Assembly (NCBI GenBank): GCA_021805865.1
Contig: JAJZDX010000023.1
Span: 1 to 64,000 of the forward strand
Reading direction: 5' to 3'
Origin: Pseudomonadota bacterium
GTDB taxonomy: Bacteria; Pseudomonadota; Gammaproteobacteria; Steroidobacterales; Steroidobacteraceae
Length of the DNA stretch: 64,000 nt
The translations under genes and the position numbers were made by a program. The notes beneath the pieces are model-generated. The model did not search any database. It was not told the origin of the DNA and saw only the letters and a program-made list of their open reading frames with translations. Of the stretch, positions 32,806-43,608 are shown piece by piece; the first letter of the stretch is position 1; the number at the start of each line of letters is the position of its first letter.

Positions 32806-33978
32806 ATGTCGCTGAAAATCTCATCGTCCCATCACGATACAGTCGCACTTCCTGAATTCCTGGGGAGCGCATCCCGCGAGCATTGGCCTCGGCATTCGAG
32901 TAGTCAGCTCGAGGAACCCTGCGGGGGTCCGGCCAGCGAGCAAGGGCTGTTCAGGGCAATTCTGGCTGGTCGCGGCCATACCTTGCAGGATGCGTTCGAG
33001 AGCCTGGAACGAACGCCCCATGTGGAGCGCATCTCGGTCAATCCGGTTCGAGGCTTGATGGGCGTCAGGGTTGCTCTCGAGCCGCATGAGGGCAAAGGCT
33101 ACTGGGATTTCATCCGCATTCGCCGGGAAATTTACGTTGTCGTCGCCAATCTGGCATACCATGAATCGCGACTGGAATTGTTGCCCGGGGAGGGGCTGAT
33201 CAGTTTCAGCTTCAAGATCTCCGGTGACATGTCACTCGCAGTGAGCGGTACCAAGCCACTTCGTTGGAACAGACCGTCGCTGCTCGTATGGTCGCAGCCC
33301 GCCGGTGTAGACACCAGCGAATGGACGGCCCCCAGCGCCTACGAGCGCTTCGTGATCCTCAGCATGCATCCGGAGTATCTGGCCGATCACTTCTTCGGCT
33401 CGCGCGTCGCGGTGCCCGAGTCTATCAAGCAGTTCCTGTGGAACAATGGAGAAAAGATAAACTTCGGACGCTATCCGCTCTCGGCGCAGGCTTTTGAGGT
33501 TGCGGAAAGAATGATCAACAGTCGGTATACGGGGGCGCTTGGGCTCGCTCATGTCGAAGCTTTATCGACCGAGCTGCTCTGTCACGCGGTGGCAAGCCTC
33601 ACCTCGTTGTCCGAAGGGGCTCCAAGGGGTTGTACCGATCGAGAGGTCAAGCGTCTGGAGATGGCGCGGGCGATCCTCGTACGACAGCTTGCGCCCGCAC
33701 CCACGATCGCGGAATTGGTGCGCACGGTCGGCATGTCGAAGACGGCGCTGACCCAAGGGTTCAAAGCGCTCTACGGTGAAACCATCTTCGACTTTGGCGT
33801 GCGCTGCCGCATGCAACACGCGCTCATGATGATGCGTGACCGAGGCTGGTCGGTCGAGCAGGCGGCAGAAGCTGTAGGATATGCTCATCCGACCTCATTT
33901 GCGACGGCTTTCCGGAGCCACTTCGGCATGCGACCGATCGATGTACGCAAGAGAAGTCCGGCCAGCGAGGTGGCCTAG
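32806..33978 (+). CDS. AraC family transcriptional regulator
   Basis: 390 aa with a long, non-GlxA N-terminal domain (about residues 1-290), containing FISFSFKISGD-like strands typical of a cupin-like sensor, and a C-terminal AraC HTH: IAELVRTVGMSKTALTQGFK and EQAAEAVGYAHPTSFATAFR, closest in style to PchR. It is 42 bp after flavoprotein 2 and in the same direction, so it probably regulates that gene, perhaps through the inverted repeat at 30641-30681. Its stop codon overlaps the stop of the convergent Rieske remnant. Confidence 0.87.
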   Translation: MSLKISSSHHDTVALPEFLGSASREHWPRHSSSQLEEPCGGPASEQGLFRAILAGRGHTLQDAFESLERTPHVERISVNPVRGLMGVRVALEPHEGKGYWDFIRIRREIYVVVANLAYHESRLELLPGEGLISFSFKISGDMSLAVSGTKPLRWNRPSLLVWSQPAGVDTSEWTAPSAYERFVILSMHPEYLADHFFGSRVAVPESIKQFLWNNGEKINFGRYPLSAQAFEVAERMINSRYTGALGLAHVEALSTELLCHAVASLTSLSEGAPRGCTDREVKRLEMARAILVRQLAPAPTIAELVRTVGMSKTALTQGFKALYGETIFDFGVRCRMQHALMMMRDRGWSVEQAAEAVGYAHPTSFATAFRSHFGMRPIDVRKRSPASEVA

Positions 33979-34268
33979 CGGGCGAATTTCATGAACGTTT
34001 CGGCGGCTGAGCAATACCATTCATCGAATCTCATCGTCATCTGCTCGGTGATCTGCGAATGCGGTCCAGGCTTATAGGCGATCGAGAGCACGCCGCGGTG
34101 ATTGTTCTCGACGAGTGCGCGATGCTGCTCATTGATCGCGGTCCGGACCTCGATCAGTCGATACCTCTCATAGTCAACCTCTTCGACCGCATCTCCGTAC
34201 ACGACCCACGTTCCCGTCGCGGTGGTCTCCTGCGGGCCCGTCGGGAAGGCTCCGGGTGGCGATGCAAA
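33975..34268 (-). pseudogene. C-terminal remnant of a Rieske oxygenase alpha subunit (demethylase type)
   Basis: An open stretch of about 97 codons between an in-frame TAA (34269-34271) and a TAG. It reads FPTGPQETTATGTWVVYGDA, then VEEVDYERYRLIEVRTAINE, then LVENNHRGV and FDEWY. This is the recognisable C-terminal end of Rieske non-heme iron oxygenases of the GbcA/Stc2/HpbB group, where W(V/L)VxxDAVEGxDY and ENNxRG...PGPxS are conserved. The Rieske centre and the 2-His-1-carboxylate iron site are gone. It is probably what remains of an oxygenase that once performed N-demethylation here. Confidence 0.75.
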
Positions 34269-34429
34269 TTAAAGTCTGGGGGTTTTCTTTGGATTTTCCG
34301 TTCGTCCGCACTGAAAATGGAAGCGCTCTCGGGAGCGGGTTTCTGCCCTCCGTGGCCGCGCGGGCAGCCGCAGACCACAAACCGCCCCGGTGCTGCTGCG
34401 TCCAAAAGGCGTGGTGGTGAGCGACCGAG

Positions 34430-34917
34430 GAAAAGGCGCCACAACGGCAGTCAAGTGCGTGTCGAGAAGATGAGCGTAGGCGCCCGCCCCGGTTCATCGC
34501 CTGCAGCTCTAGGCGGCGCCAGTCGGCAAGCTGCTGATCCTACACGGCGGACGGGTAGCCGGAGAGAGTGACCTGGCAGGGCGAGCGCTTCAGCAGCTGA
34601 AGCAGCTCGATGTGATCGCGCTCTTGGTACTCGAACCGACATCGGCGCTCCGAGGTGCGCATCGAGGGCAGGTACGGCGGATCGCAGTAGATGAGATCCC
34701 GTCCCCGATAGTCGAAGTCCCCCCGGAACCGGCGCGTGCACCCCGGCACCCGCAGCACCGGATAGTCGTGCTGGAACTTCTCCAGTGCGCGCCCGTCGCC
34801 GAACCCGTCCTCTCGAAGGCGGGCGAGAGCATTTGGCGGTGAGCAGTTACCTCCCGGCTTCGGAATATCGGCTTCCAGGCTGGTCTGGAGCCAATGCCGG
34901 TGAAAGATAACCTGCAT
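34430..34917 (-). pseudogene. Broken DNA N6-adenine methyltransferase (Dam/D12 class)
   Basis: The frame ending with the amber codon at 34540 contains the catalytic DPPY box (DLIYCDPPYLPSMR) and VTLSGYPSAV. After the TAG the same frame continues with ADWRRLELQAMNRGGR, which is the expected downstream strand of phage-type Dam enzymes. So it carries a premature stop. The N-terminal SAM-binding GGK motif is not found either. It is probably a prophage remnant at the right edge of the island. Confidence 0.7.
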
Positions 34918-35278
34918 GTCAAACTCATATGCATGTCAGGGTCGGGATAAAGGTCCTGCGGGAGCGAGTACGTCCGCCTGCGGTCGGCGAACAGCTCACG
35001 GGGCGTCTGCGAAAAGCGCACCTTCGGCGCTCACGGTGAATGCAAGGCCGTCCGCAATACCGGCTGCGTACTTCGTCAGCTAGGCCCGTGCAGCGGGTTC
35101 ATAGGATTTTGGATGGAATCGGCAGGGGGTAACGGCGGATCATTCGGTAAATCTTCCTGTACTGGGTGCGTGTGAGGGGGGGGCAGCATCGCCGACGCCT
35201 AGGTGTCGCGTGAGGTGTCTCTTGCGCTCACGAGTCCGGCGCGGTAATACATGAGAAAATATGCAGGGTAGGGCAGCC
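34918..35278. other. Intergenic, nothing recognised
   Basis: No convincing gene. One leftward open frame overlaps the methylase remnant but is not conserved-looking. Confidence 0.4.
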
Positions 35279-35665
35279 ATGGGAAAGACTTTGAACACTC
35301 GCGCCTGGACGATCGGAGAGATGGATCGGTCGGGTATCGTGGGGCCCATCGCGGGGTCGGTCCGATATGCGTCGTCGTCGGCGACCTGGCATCCGACCGG
35401 GTTCGATGGATTTTGGATGAAGCTCCTGTTCGAAGATGCCGAAAGTGGAGAGAAGACGCTCTTGATGAAGGTTGATCCGGGAGCCTACGCGCCGATGCAC
35501 GCTCATCCGGGTGAGATGGAGCAGATCTACGTGCTCGAAGGCACTCTGTATGATCAGGACGGGACACTGGGTCCCGGTGATTATTGCTGTCGGGAGCCGG
35601 GAGCAGCGCATGAGGCGGGATCGTTGGAGGGTGCGGTAGTGCTGCTCGTATATTCCAGACGCTGA
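35279..35665 (+). CDS. Small cupin-domain protein (ChrR-like)
   Basis: 128 aa from the ATG at 35279 with GGTAGGG upstream; an ATG 18 bp earlier (35261) is also in frame. A single cupin barrel: metal-binding first motif PGAYAPMHAHPGEMEQIYVLEG (His-His-Glu positions) and second motif PGDYCCREPGAAHEAG with the last His. The fold resembles the C-terminal domain of ChrR anti-sigma factors. It stands alone between the island remnants and purD. Function unknown: an enzyme or a sensor are both possible. Confidence 0.8.
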   Translation: MGKTLNTRAWTIGEMDRSGIVGPIAGSVRYASSSATWHPTGFDGFWMKLLFEDAESGEKTLLMKVDPGAYAPMHAHPGEMEQIYVLEGTLYDQDGTLGPGDYCCREPGAAHEAGSLEGAVVLLVYSRR

Positions 35666-36109
35666 GTGCGGTTGCTTTGCGGATTACGGTGCGGGAACAG
35701 CCAAGATGACGGTTAGTTCGATTGGGGGTCATTGTGGGCCGGGGCGTCATCGGCCGCGCCCTTGTTCAGGCGATCCTGGCTCGCTGAATTCTCAATAGAG
35801 CCAGAATTCCCTTCATGCTAAATGTCTTACGCCGCCGTCACCCCACAACGTTGGGACAGTGGCGGGAAGAATGATAGAGACTGAGCGCTCCCTGAAGTTC
35901 CGCAGGAGGCAGACCAAAAGAGGCATGAGCCGCATGCGGTTCCGGCCCAGGGAAGGGAAGATGCGTGAGAGGGAATTGGAACGGAGGTGTCGATGCACCC
36001 GAGTTCTGCCGCCGCGCGGGAAGAAAAAAGGAGGAAATCACCGAACAGATCGAGTGTCGGCCGAGCCGGTCCTGCAGCCGGCAGATCCTGCGGGCGGTCT
36101 ACGCAGGCG
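35666..36109. other. Intergenic region at island/core boundary
   Basis: Nothing recognisable: no tRNA, no integrase and no clear direct repeat was seen. It separates the cupin gene from the 3' end of purD and is where accessory DNA meets conserved gene order. Confidence 0.4.
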
Positions 36110-37459
36110 CTAGGTCTTCGGCGATCGCGCAGCGAGTGATGTGGGTCCTGCAGCCGGTGTGCGATGACGTTGCTCCCTCGCGATCGCCCGGTAGCCGATA
36201 TCCCGGCGGTAGCGCATGCCCGGCCAATGGATTGCGCCGGCGAGCCGATAGGCTGCCCGCTGCGCATCGGCCACCGAGTCACCGAGTCCCACCGCGCACA
36301 GCACCCGCCCGCCGTGGGTGAGCACATCGGACCCGGAGAGCGTCGTGCCGGCGTGGAACACTTTGCCCGAGCCGTCGCGCGCGAGGTCCGCCGCCCGAGC
36401 GAGTCCCTCGATCCGCTCGCCCCGGCTGCCCGAATCGGGGTAGCCTCCGGCCGCCAGCACCACCCCGAGGGCCGCCCTTGGGTCCCACTCGGCGCTCGCC
36501 GTATCGAGCCGCCCGGCAAGCGCAGCCTCGCACAGCTGCGTCAGGTCCGTTTTGAGCCGGCTCAGCACCGGCTGGGTTTCCGGGTCACCCAACCGGCAGT
36601 TGAATTCCAGCACCTTGGGCGTGCCATCCGCTGCGACCATGAGGCCGGCGTAGAGGAAGCCCGTGTACGGCGTCCCATCGGCGGCGAGGCCGAGAATCGT
36701 CGGCTCGATCACCTCGCGCATGATGCGGTCGTGCAGCTCAGGGGTGACCAGCGGAGCGGGCGAATAGGCTCCCATCCCCCCGGTGTTGGGTCCTCGATCG
36801 CCGTCGTCGCGGCGCTTGTGGTCCTGGGAGGTGGCGAGCGGCAGCACGTGGCGGCCATCGGCCATGACGATGAAGCTGACTTCCTCGCCCTGGAGGAACT
36901 CCTCCACCACGACCTCCTCGCCGGCGGAGCCGAAGCGGCCCTCGAACATGGCGGCGGCCGCATCCCAGGCCTCGGCGTGAGATTCGGCGATGATCACGCC
37001 CTTGCCCGCCGCGAGGCCGCTGGCTTTGATGACCAGGGGCAGGGGTTGCGCGTCGAGCCACGCCGGGTCGTAGCTGGAGCGGGTGAATGTCCGCGAGCGC
37101 GCCGTCGGTATGCCGTGCCGGCGCAGGAAGTCCTTGGTGAATGCCTTGGAGCCTTCGAGGCGTGCGGCGAGCCTCGTGGGCCCGAAGCAGGCGAGGCCCG
37201 CGGCCCTGAATGCATCGACCACTCCCGCGACCAGCGGCGCCTCCGGTCCGACGATCGCCAGCGAGATGCTCTCGCGCTTCGCCAGGCTCACCAGCGCGCT
37301 GATGTCCTCGGCGGCCACTTCCACGTTGCGGCACTTGGGCTCCAGGGCCGTGCCGGCATTCCCGGGCGCGACCAGCACTTCCGTGACGCGCGCGCACGCG
37401 GCGCATTTCCACGCGAGCGCATGCTCACGCCCTCCGGAGCCGATGATCAGGAGCTTCAT
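36110..37459 (-). CDS. purD: Phosphoribosylamine--glycine ligase
   Basis: 449 aa from the ATG at 37459. ATP-grasp enzyme of purine synthesis joining glycine to phosphoribosylamine. N-terminal LIIGSGGREHALAWK, ATP-grasp KASGLAAGKGV, EEFLQGEEVSF and GMGAYSPAP, and FNCRLGDPE near the metal site; the C-terminus RRDIGYRAI is typical and is followed by about 20 extra residues. It lies 10 bp after purH at the end of the leftward series. Confidence 0.96.
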   Translation of the reverse strand: MKLLIIGSGGREHALAWKCAACARVTEVLVAPGNAGTALEPKCRNVEVAAEDISALVSLAKRESISLAIVGPEAPLVAGVVDAFRAAGLACFGPTRLAARLEGSKAFTKDFLRRHGIPTARSRTFTRSSYDPAWLDAQPLPLVIKASGLAAGKGVIIAESHAEAWDAAAAMFEGRFGSAGEEVVVEEFLQGEEVSFIVMADGRHVLPLATSQDHKRRDDGDRGPNTGGMGAYSPAPLVTPELHDRIMREVIEPTILGLAADGTPYTGFLYAGLMVAADGTPKVLEFNCRLGDPETQPVLSRLKTDLTQLCEAALAGRLDTASAEWDPRAALGVVLAAGGYPDSGSRGERIEGLARAADLARDGSGKVFHAGTTLSGSDVLTHGGRVLCAVGLGDSVADAQRAAYRLAGAIHWPGMRYRRDIGYRAIAREQRHRTPAAGPTSLAARSPKT

Positions 37460-37469
37460 CCAAGGCCCC

Positions 37470-39059
37470 TCAATGCCGGAAATGGCGCATGCCCGTGAAC
37501 ACCATCGCCATCCCGTGCTCATCGGCAGCGGCGATCACCTCGGCGTCGTTGCGCGAGCCGCCCGGTTGTATCACCGCCTCGATGCCGTACTGCGCCGCCA
37601 CATCCAGCCCGTCCCGGAACGGGAAGAATGCATCCGAGGCCATCACCGCGCCCTCGACGCCGAGCTTCTCGTCGGCGGCCTTCATGGCGGCGATCCGGCT
37701 CGAGTACACACGGCTCATCTGGCCGGCGCCGATGCCGATCGTGGCGCCGTCGTGGGCGTAGACGATGGCATTGGATTTGACGAACTTCGCGACCCGCCAG
37801 GCGAACAGCAGGTCTGCAAGTTGCTGCGGTGTCGGGTGGCGGCGGGTGACCACCTTCAGATCGCTCGAGGCCACGCGGCCGCTGTCGTGCGTCTGCACCA
37901 GCAATCCGCCGGAGATGCTGCGGTATTCCAGGCTCTCGGAAGGCGGCGGGTCGAGCGTGCCGAGCTCGAGCACGCGGATGCTCGCCTTGCCCGAGAGCAC
38001 CTCCGCCGCGTCCGCCTCGATCGCGGGCGCCGCGATGACTTCCACGAACTGCCGTCCGACAATGGCGCGGGCCGCGGCGGCATCGAGCGGCCGGTTGAGC
38101 GCGATGATGCCGCCGAAGGCCGAAGTGGGGTCGGTCCGGTGGGCACGCTCGTAGGCGTTGAGGAGCGAGTCCGCCACGGCGACGCCGCAGGGGTTGGCGT
38201 GCTTGACGATCACACAGGCGGGCTGCTCGAACTGCCGCACGCACTCGAGCGCGGTGTCCGCATCGGCAAGGTTGTTGAATGAGAGATCCTTGCCCTGCAG
38301 CATCCTCGCCCGGGCGAGCCCATCGCGGGCGCGCCCGTCCCGATACAGCGCGGCCTGCTGGTGCGGGTTCTCCCCGTAGCGCAGCACCTGCGCGCGCTCG
38401 AAGTAAAGCGCGAGCGTCGCAGGAAAGCGCTCGTTCCGCACGGGTTCCTCGCGCAGGGAGTGATGGGCGGCAAGGAAACCGGCGACCATGGCGTCGTAGC
38501 CGGCCGTATGGGCGAAAACCTTGGCTGCGAGCCGGGCGCGCGTAGCGGCCGTGGTTGCGCCCTGATGGGCATCGAGCTCCGTGATCAACGCGCCGTAATC
38601 GCCCGGATCGACCGCCACGGCGACTGACTCGTGGTTCTTGGCGGCCGCGCGCAGCATGGCGGGGCCCCCGATATCGATGTTCTCGATGGCCTCCTGGTAG
38701 CGGCAGTTGGGCCGCGCCACCGTCGCCGCGAACGGATACAGATTGACCACGAGAAGATCGATGGGCGGGATGTCGTGCAGCGCCATGACCGCATCGTCGA
38801 GGCCGCGTCGGCCGAGCAGGCCGCCGTGAATCTTCGGGTGCAGCGTCTTGACGCGCCCATCCATGATTTCCGGGAAGCCCGTGTAGTGCGACACCTCGCG
38901 CACCGTCAGGCCCTTGCTCACGAGCAGCCGGGCGGTGCCGCCGGTGGAGAGAATCTCCACGCCGTGCCGGGCGAGCGCCTGTGCGAGCTCCGTAAGGCCG
39001 GTCTTGTCGGAAACCGAAAGCAGTGCCCGCCGCACGGGCCGGAGCGTGTCAGTCATCAA
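37470..39059 (-). CDS. purH: Bifunctional AICAR transformylase/IMP cyclohydrolase
   Basis: 529 aa. The last two steps of IMP synthesis. The N-terminal MGS-like cyclohydrolase domain ([26 protein letters not shown]) and the AICAR transformylase domain with KHANPCGVA and the ending [23 protein letters not shown] second ATG one codon later is an alternative start. Six bp separate it from fis, which suggests translational coupling; purD follows after 10 bp. Confidence 0.97.
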   Translation of the reverse strand: MMTDTLRPVRRALLSVSDKTGLTELAQALARHGVEILSTGGTARLLVSKGLTVREVSHYTGFPEIMDGRVKTLHPKIHGGLLGRRGLDDAVMALHDIPPIDLLVVNLYPFAATVARPNCRYQEAIENIDIGGPAMLRAAAKNHESVAVAVDPGDYGALITELDAHQGATTAATRARLAAKVFAHTAGYDAMVAGFLAAHHSLREEPVRNERFPATLALYFERAQVLRYGENPHQQAALYRDGRARDGLARARMLQGKDLSFNNLADADTALECVRQFEQPACVIVKHANPCGVAVADSLLNAYERAHRTDPTSAFGGIIALNRPLDAAAARAIVGRQFVEVIAAPAIEADAAEVLSGKASIRVLELGTLDPPPSESLEYRSISGGLLVQTHDSGRVASSDLKVVTRRHPTPQQLADLLFAWRVAKFVKSNAIVYAHDGATIGIGAGQMSRVYSSRIAAMKAADEKLGVEGAVMASDAFFPFRDGLDVAAQYGIEAVIQPGGSRNDAEVIAAADEHGMAMVFTGMRHFRH

Positions 39060-39065
39060 CTTATG

Positions 39066-39359
39066 TCAACCGGCAAGGCCGAATTGTCTGAGCTTCTTGC
39101 GCAGCGTGCCGCGGTTGATGCCGAGGATGACGGCGGCGCGGCTCTGGTTGCCTTCGGCGTAGTCGAGCACGACGCGGAACAGCGGCTCCTCGACTTCGCG
39201 CAGCACCAGGTTGTAGAGGTCCGCCGGATGAGAGCCGTCGAGGTGGGTGAAGTAATCGCTCAATGCCCGCTCGGCGTGGCTGCGCAGCGGCAGCTCATGC
39301 CCGTTGATTCTGACGCTGGCGACGAGCCGTTGCCCGGAGCTTTTTTTTCTTGCTGCCAT
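39066..39359 (-). CDS. fis: DNA-binding protein Fis
   Basis: 97 aa, the normal length. The C-terminal helix-turn-helix GNQSRAAVILGINRGTLRKKL is diagnostic. Fis is a nucleoid protein that bends DNA and tunes rRNA and many other promoters. It follows dusB by 27 bp, the dusB-fis order of gammaproteobacteria, and lies 6 bp before purH. Confidence 0.95.
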   Translation of the reverse strand: MAARKKSSGQRLVASVRINGHELPLRSHAERALSDYFTHLDGSHPADLYNLVLREVEEPLFRVVLDYAEGNQSRAAVILGINRGTLRKKLRQFGLAG

Positions 39360-39386
39360 GTGAGGTTCTCGGAAGGTTTCGATACG

Positions 39387-40433
39387 TCAGGCCGCATGTG
39401 CGGCTCCCCCAGCCCAAGCATCGAAATGCAGGATTGCCCGCGCGAGCTGCTCGCGCGCGTTCGCCGCCGCCATCAGATCCTGACGGGCCGGCGCGGGATC
39501 GGTGAAACATCGCTCGCAATACCAGCCTAAGTGCTTGCGGGCGATGCGCACACCGCTTTCCTCACCGTAGAAGCCGTACAGGGAATCGAGGTGAGCAAGG
39601 ATGATATCACGCACCTCGGAGCGCAAGAGCGGGTGCGGATTTTCGCCGCTTTCGAGGAAAGAATTGACAGATCGAAAAATCCATGGCTCGCCGAAGCTCG
39701 CACGCCCGATCATGGCTGCGTCAGCGTCAGTGAAATCAAGCACCTTGCGCGCATCATGCGCGCCACGGATGTCACCGTTCGCGAACACCGGGATGCGCAC
39801 GCTGGACTTGATCCAGCGGATCGTCTCGTATTCGGCCTCGCCCTGGTAGAAATCCGCGCGCGTGCGCCCGTGCACAGCGAGCGCCTGGATGCCGCACTGT
39901 TCCGCGCGCCGCGCGATCTCGAGGCCGTTGCGATGCTCGCGATCCCATCCAGTGCGGATCTTGAGTGTTACAGGCACGTTCACGGCGCGCACGACCGCAT
40001 CGAGTATGCGGCCGACCAGCGCCTCATCCGTCAGCAGCGCCGAGCCGCAGAGCTTCCCGCAGACTTTCTTGGCCGGGCAGCCCATATTGATGTCGATGAT
40101 CTGCGCCCCGCGGTCCACTGCGAGCCGCGCGGCCTCGGCGAGCCCCACGGGCTCGGCGCCCGCGAGCTGAACCACGCGGGGCTCGGGCTCACCGGCATGA
40201 TCCAGCCGCAGGCGGGATTTGGGCGTTCCCCACAGGCGCGCATCCGAAGTCAACATCTCCGAGGCGGCCAGCGCCGCGCCGAGCCTGCGGCAGAGGATGC
40301 GGAAGGGGCGATCGGTGATGCCGGCCATCGGCGCGAGCACCGCCCATCCGGGCAAGGTGTAAGGCCCGATCCTCGGCAAGGGCTTCCTGCCCGGGTTACG
40401 GTCCATGGGCGCAGACGACCGTATGCCGCTCAC
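39387..40433 (-). CDS. dusB: tRNA-dihydrouridine synthase B
   Basis: 348 aa from 40433, or 339 aa from an ATG at 40406 that overlaps the upstream gene less. FMN TIM barrel with APMAGITDRPFR, the catalytic-Cys loop NMGCPAKKVCGK, VHGRTRADFYQGEAEY and ANGDI. It reduces uridine to dihydrouridine in the tRNA D-loop. The dusB-fis pair is conserved in gammaproteobacteria. Confidence 0.95.
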   Translation of the reverse strand: MSGIRSSAPMDRNPGRKPLPRIGPYTLPGWAVLAPMAGITDRPFRILCRRLGAALAASEMLTSDARLWGTPKSRLRLDHAGEPEPRVVQLAGAEPVGLAEAARLAVDRGAQIIDINMGCPAKKVCGKLCGSALLTDEALVGRILDAVVRAVNVPVTLKIRTGWDREHRNGLEIARRAEQCGIQALAVHGRTRADFYQGEAEYETIRWIKSSVRIPVFANGDIRGAHDARKVLDFTDADAAMIGRASFGEPWIFRSVNSFLESGENPHPLLRSEVRDIILAHLDSLYGFYGEESGVRIARKHLGWYCERCFTDPAPARQDLMAAANAREQLARAILHFDAWAGGAAHAA

Positions 40434-41358
40434 GCAGACAGGCGTCGATGACGAACCCCACCGCGCGCCGGCCCGGACTGACGAAGGTCACCTTTGCGTC
40501 GACTCTGGCGCCCGCCGCGAGCATCGGCGGGGAGGGAACCGACGGCATGTAGTCGCGAGGCGGGACGTCGCGGGCGGCAATGGCGCGGCCGAATCGGTCC
40601 TGCAACGTCACCCTGAGCAGCGGCAGGGGCTGCGGGCGCCGTGCGAGGTTCGCGATGCTGGCCCGCACCGTGATCTTGGGGGGATGGGTGCCGGTGACCG
40701 TGGCGCCGAGCTGGCGAGCCTCGTAGGCATGCACATCCCATGCGGGGGCGAGCTCGATGCCGAGCGCGCGATATGCCCTGCGCAGCGCCCCGCCGATGGA
40801 CGGGAGGGTTGCGAGTGCGCTCCGCTGTTGATTGACGATCTGCAGCGCCAGCACCAGGGCGAGCAGCACCGTTCCCACGGTCCAGAAGGCTGAGGTGCGC
40901 GTCTGCTCAGGCTCGAGCTCGAAAGCGGCTTCCGGCTGCGGCTCCTGCGCCACGGCCGGCTCCGGGCGTAGCGCCTCGGGCAGGAGATCGTCCGGGTCCG
41001 GGCGCAATGCCTCGGGCAAGGGCCTGTCCGGGTCCGGGGGCACCGGCTCCGCCCGCTCCGGTTGCTTCGCTTCAGGCAGCGGCCCGGCCGGCTCCTGAGG
41101 CTCGAACTCCACGGAAATCTCTGCGGCCGAGGGCGTCTCGGAGGAAGGCGCGACGTCAAGGGCAAGTGACGGCGGGGCCGAGGCAGGCTGCTCGGCGCGC
41201 GGCTCCGGAGCCGGCGCGTGTGGATGCTCTTCCGAAAGCGAATCCAACGCATTGAACACGTTCTGACAGCGCCCGCAGCGCACATGCCCCTGCGCCGCAC
41301 GCAAATCCCGCACGGTGATCGTCAGGGTCAGGCCGCACTTGGGGCAGACCGTAAACAC
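40396..41358 (-). CDS. MJ0042-type zinc-ribbon, DUF3426 membrane protein
   Basis: 320 aa. The N-terminal zinc ribbon has CPKCG and CGRCQ about 22 residues apart (about residues 5-32). A long acidic, Pro-rich linker (about 45-165) contains near-repeats (PLPEALRPDPDD, LLPEALRPEP). One membrane segment (about 173-195) is followed by a DUF3426 domain predicted to be periplasmic. The function is not established. It commonly sits between prmA and dusB in gammaproteobacteria, as here. Confidence 0.85.
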   Translation of the reverse strand: MFTVCPKCGLTLTITVRDLRAAQGHVRCGRCQNVFNALDSLSEEHPHAPAPEPRAEQPASAPPSLALDVAPSSETPSAAEISVEFEPQEPAGPLPEAKQPERAEPVPPDPDRPLPEALRPDPDDLLPEALRPEPAVAQEPQPEAAFELEPEQTRTSAFWTVGTVLLALVLALQIVNQQRSALATLPSIGGALRRAYRALGIELAPAWDVHAYEARQLGATVTGTHPPKITVRASIANLARRPQPLPLLRVTLQDRFGRAIAARDVPPRDYMPSVPSPPMLAAGARVDAKVTFVSPGRRAVGFVIDACLRERHTVVCAHGP

Positions 41359-41367
41359 AGGCTTCCT

Positions 41368-42251
41368 CTAGGGCGCCGACCGGTCGTGTCGCCGGCCGCT
41401 CAGCGCCGTCCAGCCCTCGCGCGATCCGAAGGGCGCCATGTCGAACCAGCTCTCATAGGCGCGCGCCACCTCGCTCGCCTGGTGCTCCATCAGGCCCGAG
41501 AGCACCAGAGCCCCGTTCGCCCGGACAAGGGTTGCCAGGCGCGGCGCCAGGGCCACCAGGGGCGCGGACAGGATGTTGGCGAGCAGAAGGTCGGCCCGGG
41601 GCAATGCCTCGGAGGACTCGCACAGACGGATCTGCTCCCCGAGCCCATTGGCCAGTGTGTTCTCCCGGGTGGCGAGCAGGGCTTGGTCATCGATGTCGTA
41701 GCAGTGGACGGCGCGGGCGCCGAGCTTCGCGGCCGCGAGCGCCAGCACCCCGGAGCCGCAGCCGTAGTCGATGACCTCGCCTTCGGGCGGATGCGCGTCG
41801 AGCCACTCCAGGCACAGCGCCGTCGTGGGATGGGTGCCGGTGCCGAAGGCCAGCCCCGGGTCCATGTGGATGATGACGGCATCGGAGGCGTCGACCCGCT
41901 CATGATGCGGGCAGATCCACAGACGCTTGCCGAAGCGCATGGCGTGGAAATCGCGCAGCCATTCCCGCTCCCAGGCGCGATCCTCGAGCACGTGGGCCTG
42001 CAATTGCCCCACCGGGACGCCGAGCGAGCGGCTGAGCGATTCCAGGGTGGCTGCGGGCTCGGTGCCGGGCGCGAACAGCGCCTTGAGCCGTGTCGAGGGC
42101 CACAGGCGCACTTCACCCGGTGCCGGCTCGAGCACCGGCTCATCGCGCGCGTCCGCGAAGGTGATGGCGCTCGCACCGCACTCCAGACAGGCCTGCTCGG
42201 CGCTCTCGGGCGCCAGGGCGCCTAATTCGAAGCTGATTTCCAGGAACTGGG

Positions 42252-42255
<4 letters not shown>
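41368..42255 (-). CDS. prmA: Ribosomal protein L11 methyltransferase
   Basis: 295 aa from a GTG at 42255 whose last bases form the accC stop (GTGA overlap); the open frame runs far upstream inside accC and that part is not used. SAM-binding [13 protein letters not shown], preceded by [15 protein letters not shown], and catalytic-loop [10 protein letters not shown]. It methylates L11 on several amino groups. Coupled with accC. Confidence 0.95.
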
Positions 42256-43595
<1,340 letters not shown>

Positions 43596-43608
43596 GGGGC
43601 GGCCGCGC

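Noticed and set aside
35666-36109. tRNA or attachment site at the island/core junction
   Set aside because: No cloverleaf, integrase or flanking direct repeat could be found by eye.
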